64,000 nt of DNA from Roseiarcus sp963776665 (GTDB lineage Bacteria > Pseudomonadota > Alphaproteobacteria > Rhizobiales > Beijerinckiaceae). Location of the stretch: the NCBI GenBank assembly GCA_963776665.1, contig CAVZNQ010000024.1, forward strand, positions 49,334 through 113,333, written 5' to 3'. Shown piece by piece: positions 35,407-44,345 of the stretch. The notes under the pieces are model-generated. The model saw only the letters and a program-made list of their open reading frames with translations, made no database searches and was not told where the DNA came from. The position numbers and the translations under genes were made by a program. Numbering within the stretch: the stretch's first letter is position 1; each line of letters begins with the position of its first letter.

Positions 35407-36792
35407 ATGCACGATATGAGAGCGATCCGCGAGAATCCGGAAGCCTTTGACGAAGGTTTGCGGCGCCGCGGCCTTGGTCCGCGCGCCGAAACGCTGATCG
35501 CGCTCGATGAAAGGCGCCGCGCGGCGATCCTGGCGCTCCAGCGCGCGCAGGAGCGCCGCAACGCCGCCTCGAAGCAGATCGGCGCGGCGATGGCGCGCAA
35601 GGATAGTGTCGCCGCCGAGGATTTCCGCGCCGAAGTCGCCGATGCGAAAGCGAAAATGCCGGGACTGGAGGCGGAGGAGCGTGAGGCCGCGGCCGCGCTC
35701 GAAGCCGACCTGGCCGCAATCCCCAACCTGCCGCTCGACGACACGCCAGACGGCAAGGACGAGAACGACAATATCGAGCTTCGCCGCTGGGGCGTTCCGC
35801 CCGCGCTGGACGGGGTCAACAAGCCGAAGGAGCATTTCGAGATCGGCGAGGCGCTCGGCCTGATGGATTTCGAAACGGCCGCGAAGCTTTCGGGCGCGCG
35901 TTTCGTGGTCCTGAAAGGGGCGCTGGCGCGGCTCGAGCGCGCGCTCGAGCAGTTCATGCTCGACCTGCACACGCGCGAGCACGGCTATACCGAAGTCTCC
36001 CCGCCGGTGCTGGTGCGCGACGCGGCCATGTTCGGCACCGCGCAACTGCCGAAATTCGAGGACGATCAGTTCTGGGCAGTAGGCGGCGAACTTCTGCGCG
36101 CGCCATCGGACGATGAAATCGCTCTTTTCGATCCGCTCGACGCCCAGGCCGCGCTTGTCAGTTGGCTGAGCAAGATCCGGAGCAGCCGGCTTGGTCTCAT
36201 CCCGACCGCCGAGGTCCCGCTGACCAATCTCGTGCGCGAGAGCATCCTCGACGAGAAGACCCTGCCGCTCCGCTTCACCGCCGGAACCTTGTCGTTTCGA
36301 GCCGAGGCGGGGGCGGCGGGGCGCGACACTCGCGGCATGATCCGTCAGCATCAGTTCAGGAAGGTCGAGCTGGTCTCGATCACCACCCCCGAGCAGTCGC
36401 ACGACGAGCACGAGCGGATGACCGCCTCGGCGGAAGAGGTGCTGAAGCGCCTCGGCCTTCACTACCGCGTCGCCGCCCTATGCGCCGGAGACATGGGTTT
36501 CGCCGCGCAAAAGACCTACGACCTCGAGGTCTGGCTGCCGGGGCAGGGGCGCTTTCGGGAGATCTCCTCCTGCTCGATGTGCGGCGACTTCCAGGCGCGG
36601 CGAATGAACGCGCGGTTCAAGGGGACGGACGCCAAATCGACCCGCTTCGTCCACACCCTCAACGGCTCCGGCGTCGCGGTTGGCCGGGCGCTCGTGGCGG
36701 TCCTGGAGAACTACCAGGAGCCGGATGGGTCAGTCTCCGTGCCGGAAGCGTTACGACCGTATATGGGGGGGCTCGCACGCATCGTGCGGTAA
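35407..36792 (+). CDS. serS: seryl-tRNA synthetase
   Basis: 461 residues, class II synthetase charging tRNA-Ser (and tRNA-Sec where present). N-terminal coiled-coil arm (res 30-105, ALQRAQERRNAASKQIGAAM), motif 1 around HGYTEVSPPVLVRDAAMFG, motif 2 FRAEAGAAGRDTRGMIRQHQ with FRKVELV, motif 3 LNGSGVAVGRALVAVLENYQ, ending EALRPYMGGLARIV. An insertion of about 30 residues (LLRAPSDDEIALFDPLDAQA...SKIRSSR, nt ~36088-36186) sits between FWAVGGE and LIPTAEVPLTN, where most SerRS have only a few residues. Start ATG 35407. Confidence 0.96.
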   Translation: MHDMRAIRENPEAFDEGLRRRGLGPRAETLIALDERRRAAILALQRAQERRNAASKQIGAAMARKDSVAAEDFRAEVADAKAKMPGLEAEEREAAAALEADLAAIPNLPLDDTPDGKDENDNIELRRWGVPPALDGVNKPKEHFEIGEALGLMDFETAAKLSGARFVVLKGALARLERALEQFMLDLHTREHGYTEVSPPVLVRDAAMFGTAQLPKFEDDQFWAVGGELLRAPSDDEIALFDPLDAQAALVSWLSKIRSSRLGLIPTAEVPLTNLVRESILDEKTLPLRFTAGTLSFRAEAGAAGRDTRGMIRQHQFRKVELVSITTPEQSHDEHERMTASAEEVLKRLGLHYRVAALCAGDMGFAAQKTYDLEVWLPGQGRFREISSCSMCGDFQARRMNARFKGTDAKSTRFVHTLNGSGVAVGRALVAVLENYQEPDGSVSVPEALRPYMGGLARIVR

Positions 36793-36804
36793 CCGACCGC
36801 TCTG

Positions 36805-36836
36805 AAAACTTGGGGCCCCGAATTCGGAGCCCCAAG
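36805..36836 (-). terminator. bidirectional hairpin terminator
   Basis: CTTGGGGC (36809-36816) and GCCCCAAG (36829-36836) enclose the palindrome CCGAATTCGG. Read on the minus strand the hairpin is followed by TTTT (36808-36805). It sits between the convergent serS and Gly-rich protein genes and probably ends the minus-strand transcript, and may also serve serS. Confidence 0.6.
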
Positions 36837-36844
36837 TCGTTCAG

Positions 36845-37237
36845 CTAGCAGGTTCTCACCAGCTGCTGGCCGATATAGTTGCCGTAAGCGTCATACATCG
36901 GCTGATAGGCGGTGCAGCCGCCATAGCCGTAGCCGTTGTAGCCGTAGCCGTACGCATACGGGGCGGCCAGGAGCGCTCCAGCAGCCAAACCGCCGACGAT
37001 CGCCGGGCCCGCCCAGCCGCCGCCATGCCAACCGCCCCCGTGTCCGCCGCCATGCCAGCCGCCGCCACCGCCATGCCAGCCGCCGGCTCCGCCGTGCCAG
37101 CCTCCACCGCCACGCCCGCCGCCATGAAAAGCGGGTCCCGCCGCGGAAGCGGGTTCAACGGTTACAGCGAAGGCGGACGCCGCCAAGGACAACGCTGTAA
37201 GGGCGGCAATCGCCGATTTGGATATGGTGTTCCGCAT
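36845..37237 (-). CDS. Gly/His-rich secreted protein
   Basis: 130 residues from ATG 37237 with GGAGG nine bases upstream. Signal peptide MRNTISKSAIAALTALSLAA, cleavage likely after the Ala-rich end near ASAAGPAF. The mature part is low complexity: GGG-W-H-GG repeats (GGWHGGGGGWHGGGHGGG), then a hydrophobic stretch (AIVGGLAAGALLAAPYAY) and a Tyr/Gly tail with two Cys. Such proteins are common in Rhizobiales envelopes; metal binding by the His-Gly repeats is possible. No conserved catalytic residue. Confidence 0.75.
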   Translation of the reverse strand: MRNTISKSAIAALTALSLAASAFAVTVEPASAAGPAFHGGGRGGGGWHGGAGGWHGGGGGWHGGGHGGGWHGGGWAGPAIVGGLAAGALLAAPYAYGYGYNGYGYGGCTAYQPMYDAYGNYIGQQLVRTC

Positions 37238-37404
37238 TGTAGGCCTCCATCCATGGTCTTCTCCGACAATCAACGTTTCAAAGTCAGAAGAGTTCCTGAG
37301 GGAAGGAGATTGATGAGAACCTCGCGCCATGGCTATGAGATTGCACTAGGAATTCGGTTCACGGCGAGCTTCTTCAATTCATCGAGAGCGCGCGTTTCGA
37401 AGAC

Positions 37405-37462
37405 TGCCAGGAGCCGGACGGGTCAGTCTCCGTGCCGGACGCCTACGACCGGAGATAGGGGC
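37405..37462 (+). repeat. duplicated 3' end of serS
   Basis: The stretch CCAGGAGCCGGACGGGTCAG, then TCTCCGTGCCGGA and CTACGACCG, repeats the last ~55 bases of serS (36715-36768) with about five differences, and then reaches a TAG (GAGATAG) instead of continuing. The similarity fades upstream. It is a non-functional fragment left by a local duplication or by an insertion that copied the target end. Confidence 0.6.
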
Positions 37463-37495
37463 CTCCACGGATCGAGCGCTAGCGTGGGCCGGCTA

Positions 37496-37843
37496 TTATC
37501 GGGTTCGCCACCCTTCGTACGCGGCGACTACGGACGCAACGGCGGCGATAGAAAGAAGAACAAGGGTAACCCTAAAGCGCAAGCTGTCGAGCCACAGCCG
37601 TCGCTCGATTTCGTCGTTGACCTCCTTGGGGCTTACGATGAAATTTCGCAGTCGAATGAACCCTAGATCTTGGTCATGATACAGACGGCTTAAATGGTCT
37701 GACGTGTAGTTCTTCAGTTCGTCTCGCAACGCCGGATCGATATTGGATTTGTGCAGAATCATAGAATACCACCTGGAACGCGCCCTCTTTCGCAGTGCGT
37801 CCAGTTGAGAAACTGTGCTGCTCTTCTCCGAGAAACCGTCCAT
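37496..37843 (-). CDS. hypothetical membrane-anchored protein
   Basis: 115 residues from ATG 37843 (MDGFSEKSSTVSQLDALRK; a GTG at 37873 adds ten). A charged helical N-terminal domain (SRWYSMILHKSNIDPALRDE, HLSRLYHDQDLGFIRLRNFI) is followed by one C-terminal TM helix (RFRVTLVLLSIAAVASVVAA) and YEGWRTR. Base composition is a little lower in GC than in neighbouring genes. Family unknown. It lies 120 bp downstream of the FAH-type hydratase on the same strand. Confidence 0.5.
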   Translation of the reverse strand: MDGFSEKSSTVSQLDALRKRARSRWYSMILHKSNIDPALRDELKNYTSDHLSRLYHDQDLGFIRLRNFIVSPKEVNDEIERRLWLDSLRFRVTLVLLSIAAVASVVAAYEGWRTR

Positions 37844-37920
37844 CTGGCTTTTTCCCGTTTGTTGCAAAAACACAGCCGCCTCGATCAGCGAGATCTACGA
37901 TCTTGGCGCGCCCAGCTCAA

Positions 37921-38727
37921 TCAGACGAAGCGAATTCGGGCGCCTTCCAGCGGAACGCCTGTCAGCGTCGTGCTCCACTCTTCTCCTGCCTCAACCGGAA
38001 AGGCGCGCGTAAGCGTTCCGGTCGTCACGATTTCGCCCGCTGCGAGCATCGGACTGAGCCGGTCCCGCTCCAGCGTCTGCACAAGATGACGCAGAGCAAA
38101 AAGCGGCCCATCGAGGACGTTGGCCGCGGCGCCGTGATCGACCCGCGCGCCGTTCCGGAAAAGGTCGATCTCGAAGCGCGAGAGTTCGTGCGCCCACTCG
38201 TCGCGCCGCGCCGCCGCCGAATGACGGGGTCCGATGAACAGGCCCCCATGGAGCCCGTAGGCCGCGACGGTGTCGGGGGCCCGGAACGACCAATCTGGGA
38301 AGATCGACTGCACAATCTCGAAGCCGTGCGCGATCCAATCGATGCAGCGGATCAGGGCCCGCTCGTCCATGCCCGGCGTGGGCGAGGCCGCGAGGCCGAA
38401 CACGATCTCCGGCTCGATGCGGGGTTCGGCAAAGCCAGTGAGGGAAACCTCGAGCGCCTCGCCTCCCAGGTCTTGGACCGTCCTGTCGTAGACATAGCCC
38501 CAGATTGGCGCATCGACATTGTATTCGGCCCAGATGGTCCGGTTGGTGAACCCGATCTTGCGGCCGACCGGATGCTCTCCGCGCGCTTCTCTCGCTGCAC
38601 GGACGGCCGCCGTGACCCGGTAGGCTCCCTCAAGATCAAAATTGGGACAGGCTCTGGAGAAAGGGGCGACCTGGCGGCCGGTCCCCAGAACCGCGAAAGC
38701 CTGTCGCGCGATATCCTGAAGATCCAT
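37921..38727 (-). CDS. FAH-family 2-keto-4-pentenoate hydratase-like protein
   Basis: 268 residues. Metal-binding and catalytic segments of the hydratase/decarboxylase group are visible: GRKIGFTNRTIWAEYNVDAP, the Glu-x-Glu ligand pair in RIEPEIVFGL, HGFEIVQSIFPDWSF, and GEIVTTGTLTRAFPVEAGE near the end. MhpD/XylJ-type enzymes hydrate 2-hydroxypenta-2,4-dienoate in aromatic meta-cleavage, but no other meta-pathway gene is near, so the substrate is open. Starts at ATG 38727 after GGAT; the upstream 280 bp hold no gene. Confidence 0.83.
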   Translation of the reverse strand: MDLQDIARQAFAVLGTGRQVAPFSRACPNFDLEGAYRVTAAVRAAREARGEHPVGRKIGFTNRTIWAEYNVDAPIWGYVYDRTVQDLGGEALEVSLTGFAEPRIEPEIVFGLAASPTPGMDERALIRCIDWIAHGFEIVQSIFPDWSFRAPDTVAAYGLHGGLFIGPRHSAAARRDEWAHELSRFEIDLFRNGARVDHGAAANVLDGPLFALRHLVQTLERDRLSPMLAAGEIVTTGTLTRAFPVEAGEEWSTTLTGVPLEGARIRFV

Positions 38728-39010
38728 TGGCGGTGGGGTCCCCCGTCGCGCTGCTGACGATATTTCGCGGCCGCGCCAAAATGTCGGACTCGCTCGCCAA
38801 CTCTACGCCCGAAGTTCGGCGCCGCAAGAGCGTCGCGTCGACCTATAAGCTTTGGGCCGCTGCCCTCGGTGCGATCGGTCGGCTTCATCGGCCCCTGGCG
38901 ACGCGGAAGATCTCCTGGGATACCATTCGGAATGACTCGGCCGCCGAGCGGCCGAGGTCCGAGACAGTACTTCGCTGTCCCGGATTTTCGCTCGGGAACC
39001 AGGGGGACGG
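38728..39010. other. intergenic, nothing recognised
   Basis: 283 bp between two divergent genes (FAH-type hydratase, minus; GH43 enzyme, plus). It should hold both promoters, but none stands out. No repeat or RNA gene seen. Confidence 0.4.
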
Positions 39011-40030
39011 ATGACCCGCGTCAGGTGGAGGCCGAGCATAGCGGCGCTTGTCGGGCTCGCCGTTCTGCTTTTGCCCGCCGCCGCCGCACTGCGCGCCGCC
39101 GAGGCTCAGCCGCAGCTCACGGGCGATACGCGGATCCACGATCCTTCAGTGATCGAGGTCGACGGCCAATTCGTCGCCTTGGCACCGGGCAGCAGGGGCC
39201 GACGCATGGTGCGATCCGCGCCAAGACCTCGCCGGATGGAATCGCCTGGACCGACGCGGGCGTGATCGGCAAGGGCCCGCCCGAATGGGCCGCAGCGGTG
39301 CTCGGGTTCCAAGGCGCTCAACGTCTGGGCCCCCTCGATCAGCCGGCGCGGGGGGACGTTTTTTCTTTACTATTGCCTGTCGGGCTTCGGGGACAATGCG
39401 AGCGCGATCGGGCTCATGACCAATACGGTCTTCGACCCCGCAAAGCCCAGCGAAGGCTGGCGGGATCAAGGGATGGTCGTGATGTCGAAACACGGCGACG
39501 ACTTCAACGCCATCGATCCGTTCCGGATCGACGCGTCGGACGGGCGCGCGTATCTCGCTTTCGGCTCGTTCTGGTCCGGGATCAAGCTCAACGAACTCAA
39601 TCCCGACACCGGCAAGATCGTCCGCGACGAAGCGCCCCGCATCGCCCTCGCCAGTCGCAAGGGGGGCGCGATCGAGGCCTCCTCGGTCCTCGAGCATGAC
39701 GGGAAATTCTATCTCTTCGTCAGCTTCGACCAGTGCTGCAAGGGCGTCGCCTCGACCTACAACATTCGCGTCGGCCGCGCGGAGCGGATCGAGGGCCCGT
39801 ATCGGGATAAGGAAGGCAAGGAAATGATGAACGGCGGCGGCGCGCTGGTTCTTGCCACGACCGGCCGCTTCATCGGCCCCGGCGGGCAGGAGGCGGTGAA
39901 GACCTCACGGGGCGAGATGCTCGCCTATCATTACTACGACGGCGACGCGTCCGGCGCCTCGAAGCTCCAGTTCTCGCCTATCTCATGGAGTGCGGACGGT
40001 TGGCCCGAACTCGGGCCGCTGCCCGAGTAG
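39011..40030 (+). pseudogene. GH43 arabinan endo-1,5-alpha-L-arabinosidase, two frameshifts
   Basis: ATG 39011 opens a signal peptide (IAALVGLAVLLLPAAAALRA). GH43 landmarks: RIHDPSVIEVDG with the general-base Asp, then after a missing base near 39180, LGTGQQGPTHGAIRAKTSPD; after an extra base near 39306, KALNVWAPSISRRGGTFFLY, NAIDPFRIDASDGRAYLAFG (second Asp), KGGAIEASSVLEHDGKFYLF with the catalytic Glu, then FDQCCKGVASTYNIRVGRA. The two shifts cancel, so total length (339 codons) is unchanged. A secreted five-bladed beta-propeller hydrolase of arabinan. It is odd between serS and surE and suggests use of plant cell-wall material. Confidence 0.85.
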
Positions 40031-40359
40031 ATCGAACGTGTTTGCAATCCAACCGGTCTGGATCCCGCTTCGCGACCTCTCTGATTGGATATGTTTGCCG
40101 GGAGGCGGGGCCGGCGAGGATCACGTAGCCCGGTTCTAGCTGAGCGCCAGTTCGCCGAGCGCCCTCGAACCCGCCGGTCGATGGCGAATCGGAGTTCACC
40201 GCGAATGGGAGGCCAGGTTGCCGTTCGCTGTCGATTGGAACGGTTCTTCGCTAGGCGCACGGGCCTGGGGCGCGCCGCAATCTCTCCCCGCGCGCGAATC
40301 GGACTTCGCTCGCCAGAACGCGCTCGCCTCGACGCACGGGCCATGCGAAAAGGCGCCCC
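40031..40359. other. intergenic, nothing recognised
   Basis: 329 bp before surE. A run GATGGCGAATCGGAG and GCGAATGGGAGGCC shares a short stretch (GCGAATGGGAGGCC) with 13786-13800, too short to call a repeat. No ORF has a ribosome-binding site; a surE promoter is presumably here. Confidence 0.4.
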
Positions 40360-41130
40360 ATGCGAATCCTCCTCACCAATGACGACGGCATCCACGCGCA
40401 GGGGCTGAAACTGCTCGAATCGATCGCACGCGAGCTTTCGGACGACGTGACGGTGGTCGCGCCAGAGAGCGACCAGTCGGGAGTGGCCCATTCGCTCTCG
40501 CTCAGCGACCCGTTGCGGTTGCGAGAAATCGGCCCGCGGCATTTCGCCCTCAAAGGCACGCCGACCGACTGCGTCATCATGGGGGTTCGGAAAATCCTGG
40601 CTGACCGCATGCCCGATCTCGTGCTCTCTGGCGTCAACCGCGGCCAGAACGTCGCCGAGGACGTCACCTATTCGGGTACGATCGCCGGCGCGATGGAGGG
40701 GGCCATGCTCGGCATCCCCTCGATCGCCCTCTCGCAGGCCTATGGCGGGGCAGTCGGACGGCCGCTCATAGACTGGGAGGCGAGCGAGGCCCATGCGGCG
40801 CCGGTCATCCGCACGATTCTGGCGGCCGGCATCGGCCCGGGCGGCCTGATCAACGTCAACTTCCCTGCTTGCCCGGCGAGTGAGGTGGCGGGGATCGAGC
40901 TTACCCGCCAGGGACGGCGCAACGCCGAATTGATGCGGGTCGAGGAGCGGCGCGACGGCCGCGGATTCCCGTACTATTGGCTCATGTTTCAGCGCGGCGC
41001 CTACGAGCATGAGGACGGGACCGATCTCGCGGCCGTGGCGGCGAAGAAAATCTCGATCACCCCGCTCAGGCTCGACCTGACGGACAACGATTCGCGCCTC
41101 AGGTTCGAGGAGGCGTTCGCGCGGCGATGA
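40360..41130 (+). CDS. surE: 5'/3'-nucleotidase SurE
   Basis: 256 residues. A divalent-metal nucleoside 5'-monophosphate phosphatase, linked to stationary-phase survival. Motifs: MRILLTNDDGIHAQGLKLL with the Asp-Asp metal site, VVAPESDQSGVAHSLSL, KGTPTDCV, and SGVNRGQNVAEDVTYSGTIA with the Asn ligand. Length typical (250-260). GCGCCCC precedes the ATG. Followed 34 bp later by pcm, the usual SurE partner. Confidence 0.96.
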   Translation: MRILLTNDDGIHAQGLKLLESIARELSDDVTVVAPESDQSGVAHSLSLSDPLRLREIGPRHFALKGTPTDCVIMGVRKILADRMPDLVLSGVNRGQNVAEDVTYSGTIAGAMEGAMLGIPSIALSQAYGGAVGRPLIDWEASEAHAAPVIRTILAAGIGPGGLINVNFPACPASEVAGIELTRQGRRNAELMRVEERRDGRGFPYYWLMFQRGAYEHEDGTDLAAVAAKKISITPLRLDLTDNDSRLRFEEAFARR

Positions 41131-41164
41131 GGCTGGCGGGACATCGGGCGGGCGAGGAGCGCCG

Positions 41165-41821
41165 GTGAGGGCGACGGAGCAGGAAGAGCGGGCCCAGTTC
41201 ACGCTGGCGATGCGGGCGAAGGGCATCAACGATCTCGGCCTCCTGCGGGCGCTCGAGCGCGCGCCCCGGGCGCTCTTCATGCCGCAGCGGTTCGCCGACA
41301 TTTCGGGGCGCGACATCGCCCTGCCGATCGGCTGCGGGCAGACGTCGCCGCCGCCGTCGATCGTCGCCGCCATGATTGCTGCCGTCGAGCTCAAACCGAC
41401 GCATAGAGTTTGCGAAATTGGAACCGGAACCGGCTATTGCGCGGCCTTGCTCGCCCAGCTTGCGAACTCGGTCGTGTCGCTCGACCGGTTCGAGACGCTG
41501 GCGGTCGAAGCCTCCGCCAGGATTAAGACCTTCGGGCTCGTCAATGTTGCGATCCGATGGGGGGACGGATTCGATTTTCACCGCTCGGGCGAACGATTCG
41601 ATCGGGTCATCGTGCACGGCCTGATCGAGCCGCCGGGCGAGGCGTTTCGCGATCTCATCTCGCCGGGCGGGGTTCTGGTCGCGGCGGTGGCCGGGCCCAG
41701 AAGGGGCGAGCAACGGCTCGTCAGACTGGCCGGCGGTCCGAAAGGCGCGATCGAGGCCGCGGACTTCGGTCCGGCGCGAGCCTTGAGGCCGCTCGAGCGC
41801 GGACTCGCACGCGCGCTGTAG
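41165..41821 (+). CDS. pcm: protein-L-isoaspartate O-methyltransferase
   Basis: 218 residues from GTG 41165 (GGCGAGGAG upstream). Repairs isoaspartyl residues in ageing proteins using SAM. Family signature: RALERAPRALFMPQRFADIS, LPIGCGQTSPPPSIVAAMIA, the SAM motif HRVCEIGTGTGYCAALLAQL, then VVSLDRFETLAVEA and IRWGDGFD. The classical QT-S/T motif is present as GQTSPPPS. The C-terminal part deviates, as is usual in alphaproteobacterial proteins annotated Pcm. Same operon as surE. Confidence 0.9.
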   Translation: MRATEQEERAQFTLAMRAKGINDLGLLRALERAPRALFMPQRFADISGRDIALPIGCGQTSPPPSIVAAMIAAVELKPTHRVCEIGTGTGYCAALLAQLANSVVSLDRFETLAVEASARIKTFGLVNVAIRWGDGFDFHRSGERFDRVIVHGLIEPPGEAFRDLISPGGVLVAAVAGPRRGEQRLVRLAGGPKGAIEAADFGPARALRPLERGLARAL

Positions 41822-41950
41822 GCGCCGCGCACGCACTCGACTCGCCGGATTCAAAGATAGTAGTCACCGTCGATTAATCTTAAACCTTCCCTTAACTCGA
41901 TCGGCGCACACTGCTTCCGTCTGTGGTTGCGTGGGCGTGGGTGGAAGCCG

Positions 41951-43087
41951 ATGAGTGATCGCGTTGCGTGGATTAGAGGACGCGCGTTGCCGCGCCTCGC
42001 GCTGGCCGGGCTCGGCCTTGCATTGCTCTCGGGGTGTTCTTCGGACGTGACGCGCTTCAGCGCCAGCCCCAGTCCGTTCACCGGAAATCCGTTCTCAAAT
42101 CCGTTCGCGAGCAAGACCGCGGACGCCGCGCCGACGCCCGCGGTGACCTCAGCGCCGCTGGCGCAAGGGGCGTCCGCAGCGGCGGCGACGCAAACCGCTT
42201 CCGCCAGGCCGCAGGCTGTCCGCGGCTCGGCTGTCGGCTGGACGGCCGCCGGCGGCTCGCCGGTCGTCGTCGCCGAGGGCGAGACGCTGGATACGCTGTC
42301 CGGCCGCTACGGCGTGCCCGCGGCGGCGCTCCTCGCCGCCAACGGCCTTTCGAGCGGCTCCCAGGTCAAGAGCGGCATGCACATCGTCGTGCCGGTCTAT
42401 CACGCCGACGGCCACGGGGTCGCCAGCGGCGAATCGGAGAAGGCGAAGAAGCGCGCCGGGGATGTCGCCGACGCCGAGGCGGCCAAGGCCGCCAAGGCGA
42501 AGGAAAAGGACCTCGCCAAGGCCGAGAAGCCCGCCGGAGACGCGGCCAAGTCAGCTTCCAAGGACGACGCCGGCGGCGCGGTCGCCTACGCCGAACCGGG
42601 CAAGCCGGCGCAGGCGAAAGACGCCATGATCGACAAGGCGCCGACCGGCAACCTCGAAGCCGGCGCGGAGGCGGCCAAAGCTCCGCTGACCGGCGCGAAA
42701 GCCGACGTCGCGGGCGTCGAGCCCGAATTCCGCTGGCCCGCGCGCGGCCGCATCATTCAGGGTTTCAAAGCCGGCGGCAACGATGGCATCAACATCTCCG
42801 TGCCGGCCGGGACCTCGGTCCGGGCGGCCGAGGCGGGCGTCGTCGTCTATTCGGGCGACGGGCTCAAGGGCTACGGCAACCTCGTGCTCGTCAAGCATCC
42901 CAATGGCTTCGTAACCGCTTACGGCAACAACAGCGAACTCGACGTCAAGCGCGGCGAACAGGTCAAGCGCGGCCAGGTGATCGCCAAGAGCGGCGACACC
43001 GGCAACGTCAATGCGCCGCAGCTCCACTTTGAATTGCGCAAGGGATCGACCCCCGTCGACCCGACCAACTATCTCGCCGGCCTCTGA
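41951..43087 (+). CDS. LysM and degenerate M23 (LytM) lipoprotein, NlpD-like
   Basis: 378 residues from ATG 41951 (GGTGGAAG upstream). Lipobox ALLSGCSS after a hydrophobic segment (LPRLALAGLGLALLSGC) predicts a lipoprotein. One LysM domain (res ~100-155, VVVAEGETLDTLSGRYGVPA, GMHIVVPVY), a long Lys/Ala linker, then the LytM domain (res ~258-378, GDGINISVPAGTSVRAAEAG... LHFELRKGS). Zinc ligands of active M23 peptidases are replaced: the His-x(3)-Asp site reads NDGINIS and the HxH reads QLHFEL. It is thus probably a catalytically dead activator of cell-wall amidases, as NlpD/EnvC are. Third gene after surE and pcm, the conserved order. Confidence 0.88.
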   Translation: MSDRVAWIRGRALPRLALAGLGLALLSGCSSDVTRFSASPSPFTGNPFSNPFASKTADAAPTPAVTSAPLAQGASAAAATQTASARPQAVRGSAVGWTAAGGSPVVVAEGETLDTLSGRYGVPAAALLAANGLSSGSQVKSGMHIVVPVYHADGHGVASGESEKAKKRAGDVADAEAAKAAKAKEKDLAKAEKPAGDAAKSASKDDAGGAVAYAEPGKPAQAKDAMIDKAPTGNLEAGAEAAKAPLTGAKADVAGVEPEFRWPARGRIIQGFKAGGNDGINISVPAGTSVRAAEAGVVVYSGDGLKGYGNLVLVKHPNGFVTAYGNNSELDVKRGEQVKRGQVIAKSGDTGNVNAPQLHFELRKGSTPVDPTNYLAGL

Positions 43088-43177
43088 CGAAGCCGGACGG
43101 GATCCAGGCCCCTGCCTGGAAATCCCTGACCTTCGAGGATTCTCCGCGAGACAAGACCATTCTTCGAGGGACAACGA

Positions 43178-43222
43178 GGGCGGCGGGTCCAAGGAAAGGC
43201 CTGCCGCCCTTCGCCTTTTTTT
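43178..43222 (+). terminator. intrinsic terminator after the LysM/M23 gene
   Basis: GGGCGGC (43178-43184) pairs with GCCGCCC (43203-43209), followed by TTCGCCTTTTTTT (T-run 43216-43222). It ends the surE-pcm-LysM/M23 operon just before the convergent DUF815 gene. Confidence 0.75.
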
Positions 43223-43236
43223 GAGCGCTTCGGCTC

Positions 43237-44116
43237 TCAGCCCTGCTCAGCCACGAGCGGCTTGCCCAGCCGCCCGGCGAGGTCCTGGATGAATTGCCAA
43301 GCGGTGCGGCCAGAGCGGGAGCCGCGCGTCGTCGCCCATTCGAGCGCCTCCGCTTCGAGCTGATCGGAGGGCGCGCCGAGCCCGAAGTGCTTCGCGTAGC
43401 CCGCGACCATCGCGAGATAGTCGTCCTGGCTGCAATGATGGAAGCCGAGCCAGAGGCCGAACCGGTCGGAGAGCGACACCTTCTCCTCGACCGCCTCGCC
43501 GGGATTGATCGCGCTTCCTCGCTCGTTCTCCATCATCTCGCGCGGCATGAGATGGCGGCGGTTCGAGGTGGCGTAGAAGAGCACATTGCCCGGCCGGCCC
43601 TCGACGCCGCCCTCGAGCGCGGCCTTGAGCGACTTATAGGAGGTGTCGCCGGCGTCGAACGAAAGGTCGTCGCAGAACACGATGAAGCGATAGGGCGCCT
43701 CGCGCAGCACGCTCATCAGCGCCGGCAGGCCCTCGATGTCCTCGCGGTGGATCTCGACCAGCTTGAGCCGGCCATCGACGCCCGTCTCGCGGTTGATCGC
43801 GGCATGCGCCGCTTTCACCAGCGACGACTTGCCCATGCCGCGCGCGCCCCACAAGAGCGCGTTGTTGGCGGGAAGGGCGCGGGCGAAGCGGCGGGTATTC
43901 TCGACTAGAAGGTCGCGCACCCGGTCGACGCCGCGCAGGAGCGCGAGATCGACGCGGTTGATGCGCAGGACCGGCGCCAGCGCGCCCGCCGTCGGCCCGC
44001 CACACGAACGCTTCCGCCGCCTCGAAATCGGGCGCGGGCGGAGCGGCGGGCGCGAGGCGCTCGAGCGCAATGGCGATGCGGGCGAGGAGGTCGGCTTGGC
44101 TCTGGAGCGGCGGCAA
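43237..44116 (-). pseudogene. DUF815 AAA-type ATP-binding protein, one frameshift
   Basis: ATG 44116 (MPPLQSQADLLARIAIALER). An extra G near 43986 breaks the frame after EAFVW; corrected length 292 residues. Continues ALAPVLRINRVDLALLRGVD, Walker A NALLWGARGMGKSSLVKAAH, Walker B RFIVFCDDLSFDAGD, then NVLFYATSNRRHLMPREMM, VSLSDRFGLWLGFHHCSQDD, the standard DUF815 course. Function unknown; likely AAA ATPase. In Rhizobiales this gene sits beside the LysM/M23 gene and yajC-secDF; secDF are not found here. Confidence 0.87.
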
Positions 44117-44345
44117 GGCGCGGAATCCTGCTTAAATGCGAGCGGGCCGCTTTGCCACACCGGCGGGCGAAGCTCCAGTCTCGATGTGAGTTCGGACGCG
44201 GTGCAGTGATCGGCTTTCGCGTTGCACAAAACCGATTGACAGCAACGAAGCTTTGATGGAGATTGACGTAGCGGCGTCAGTGTGGGTGTCCCGAGCGGAC
44301 AGGCGGTTGCGCGTGGGACCTTTCGCCGTCAGGAGGGTTTCTGCC

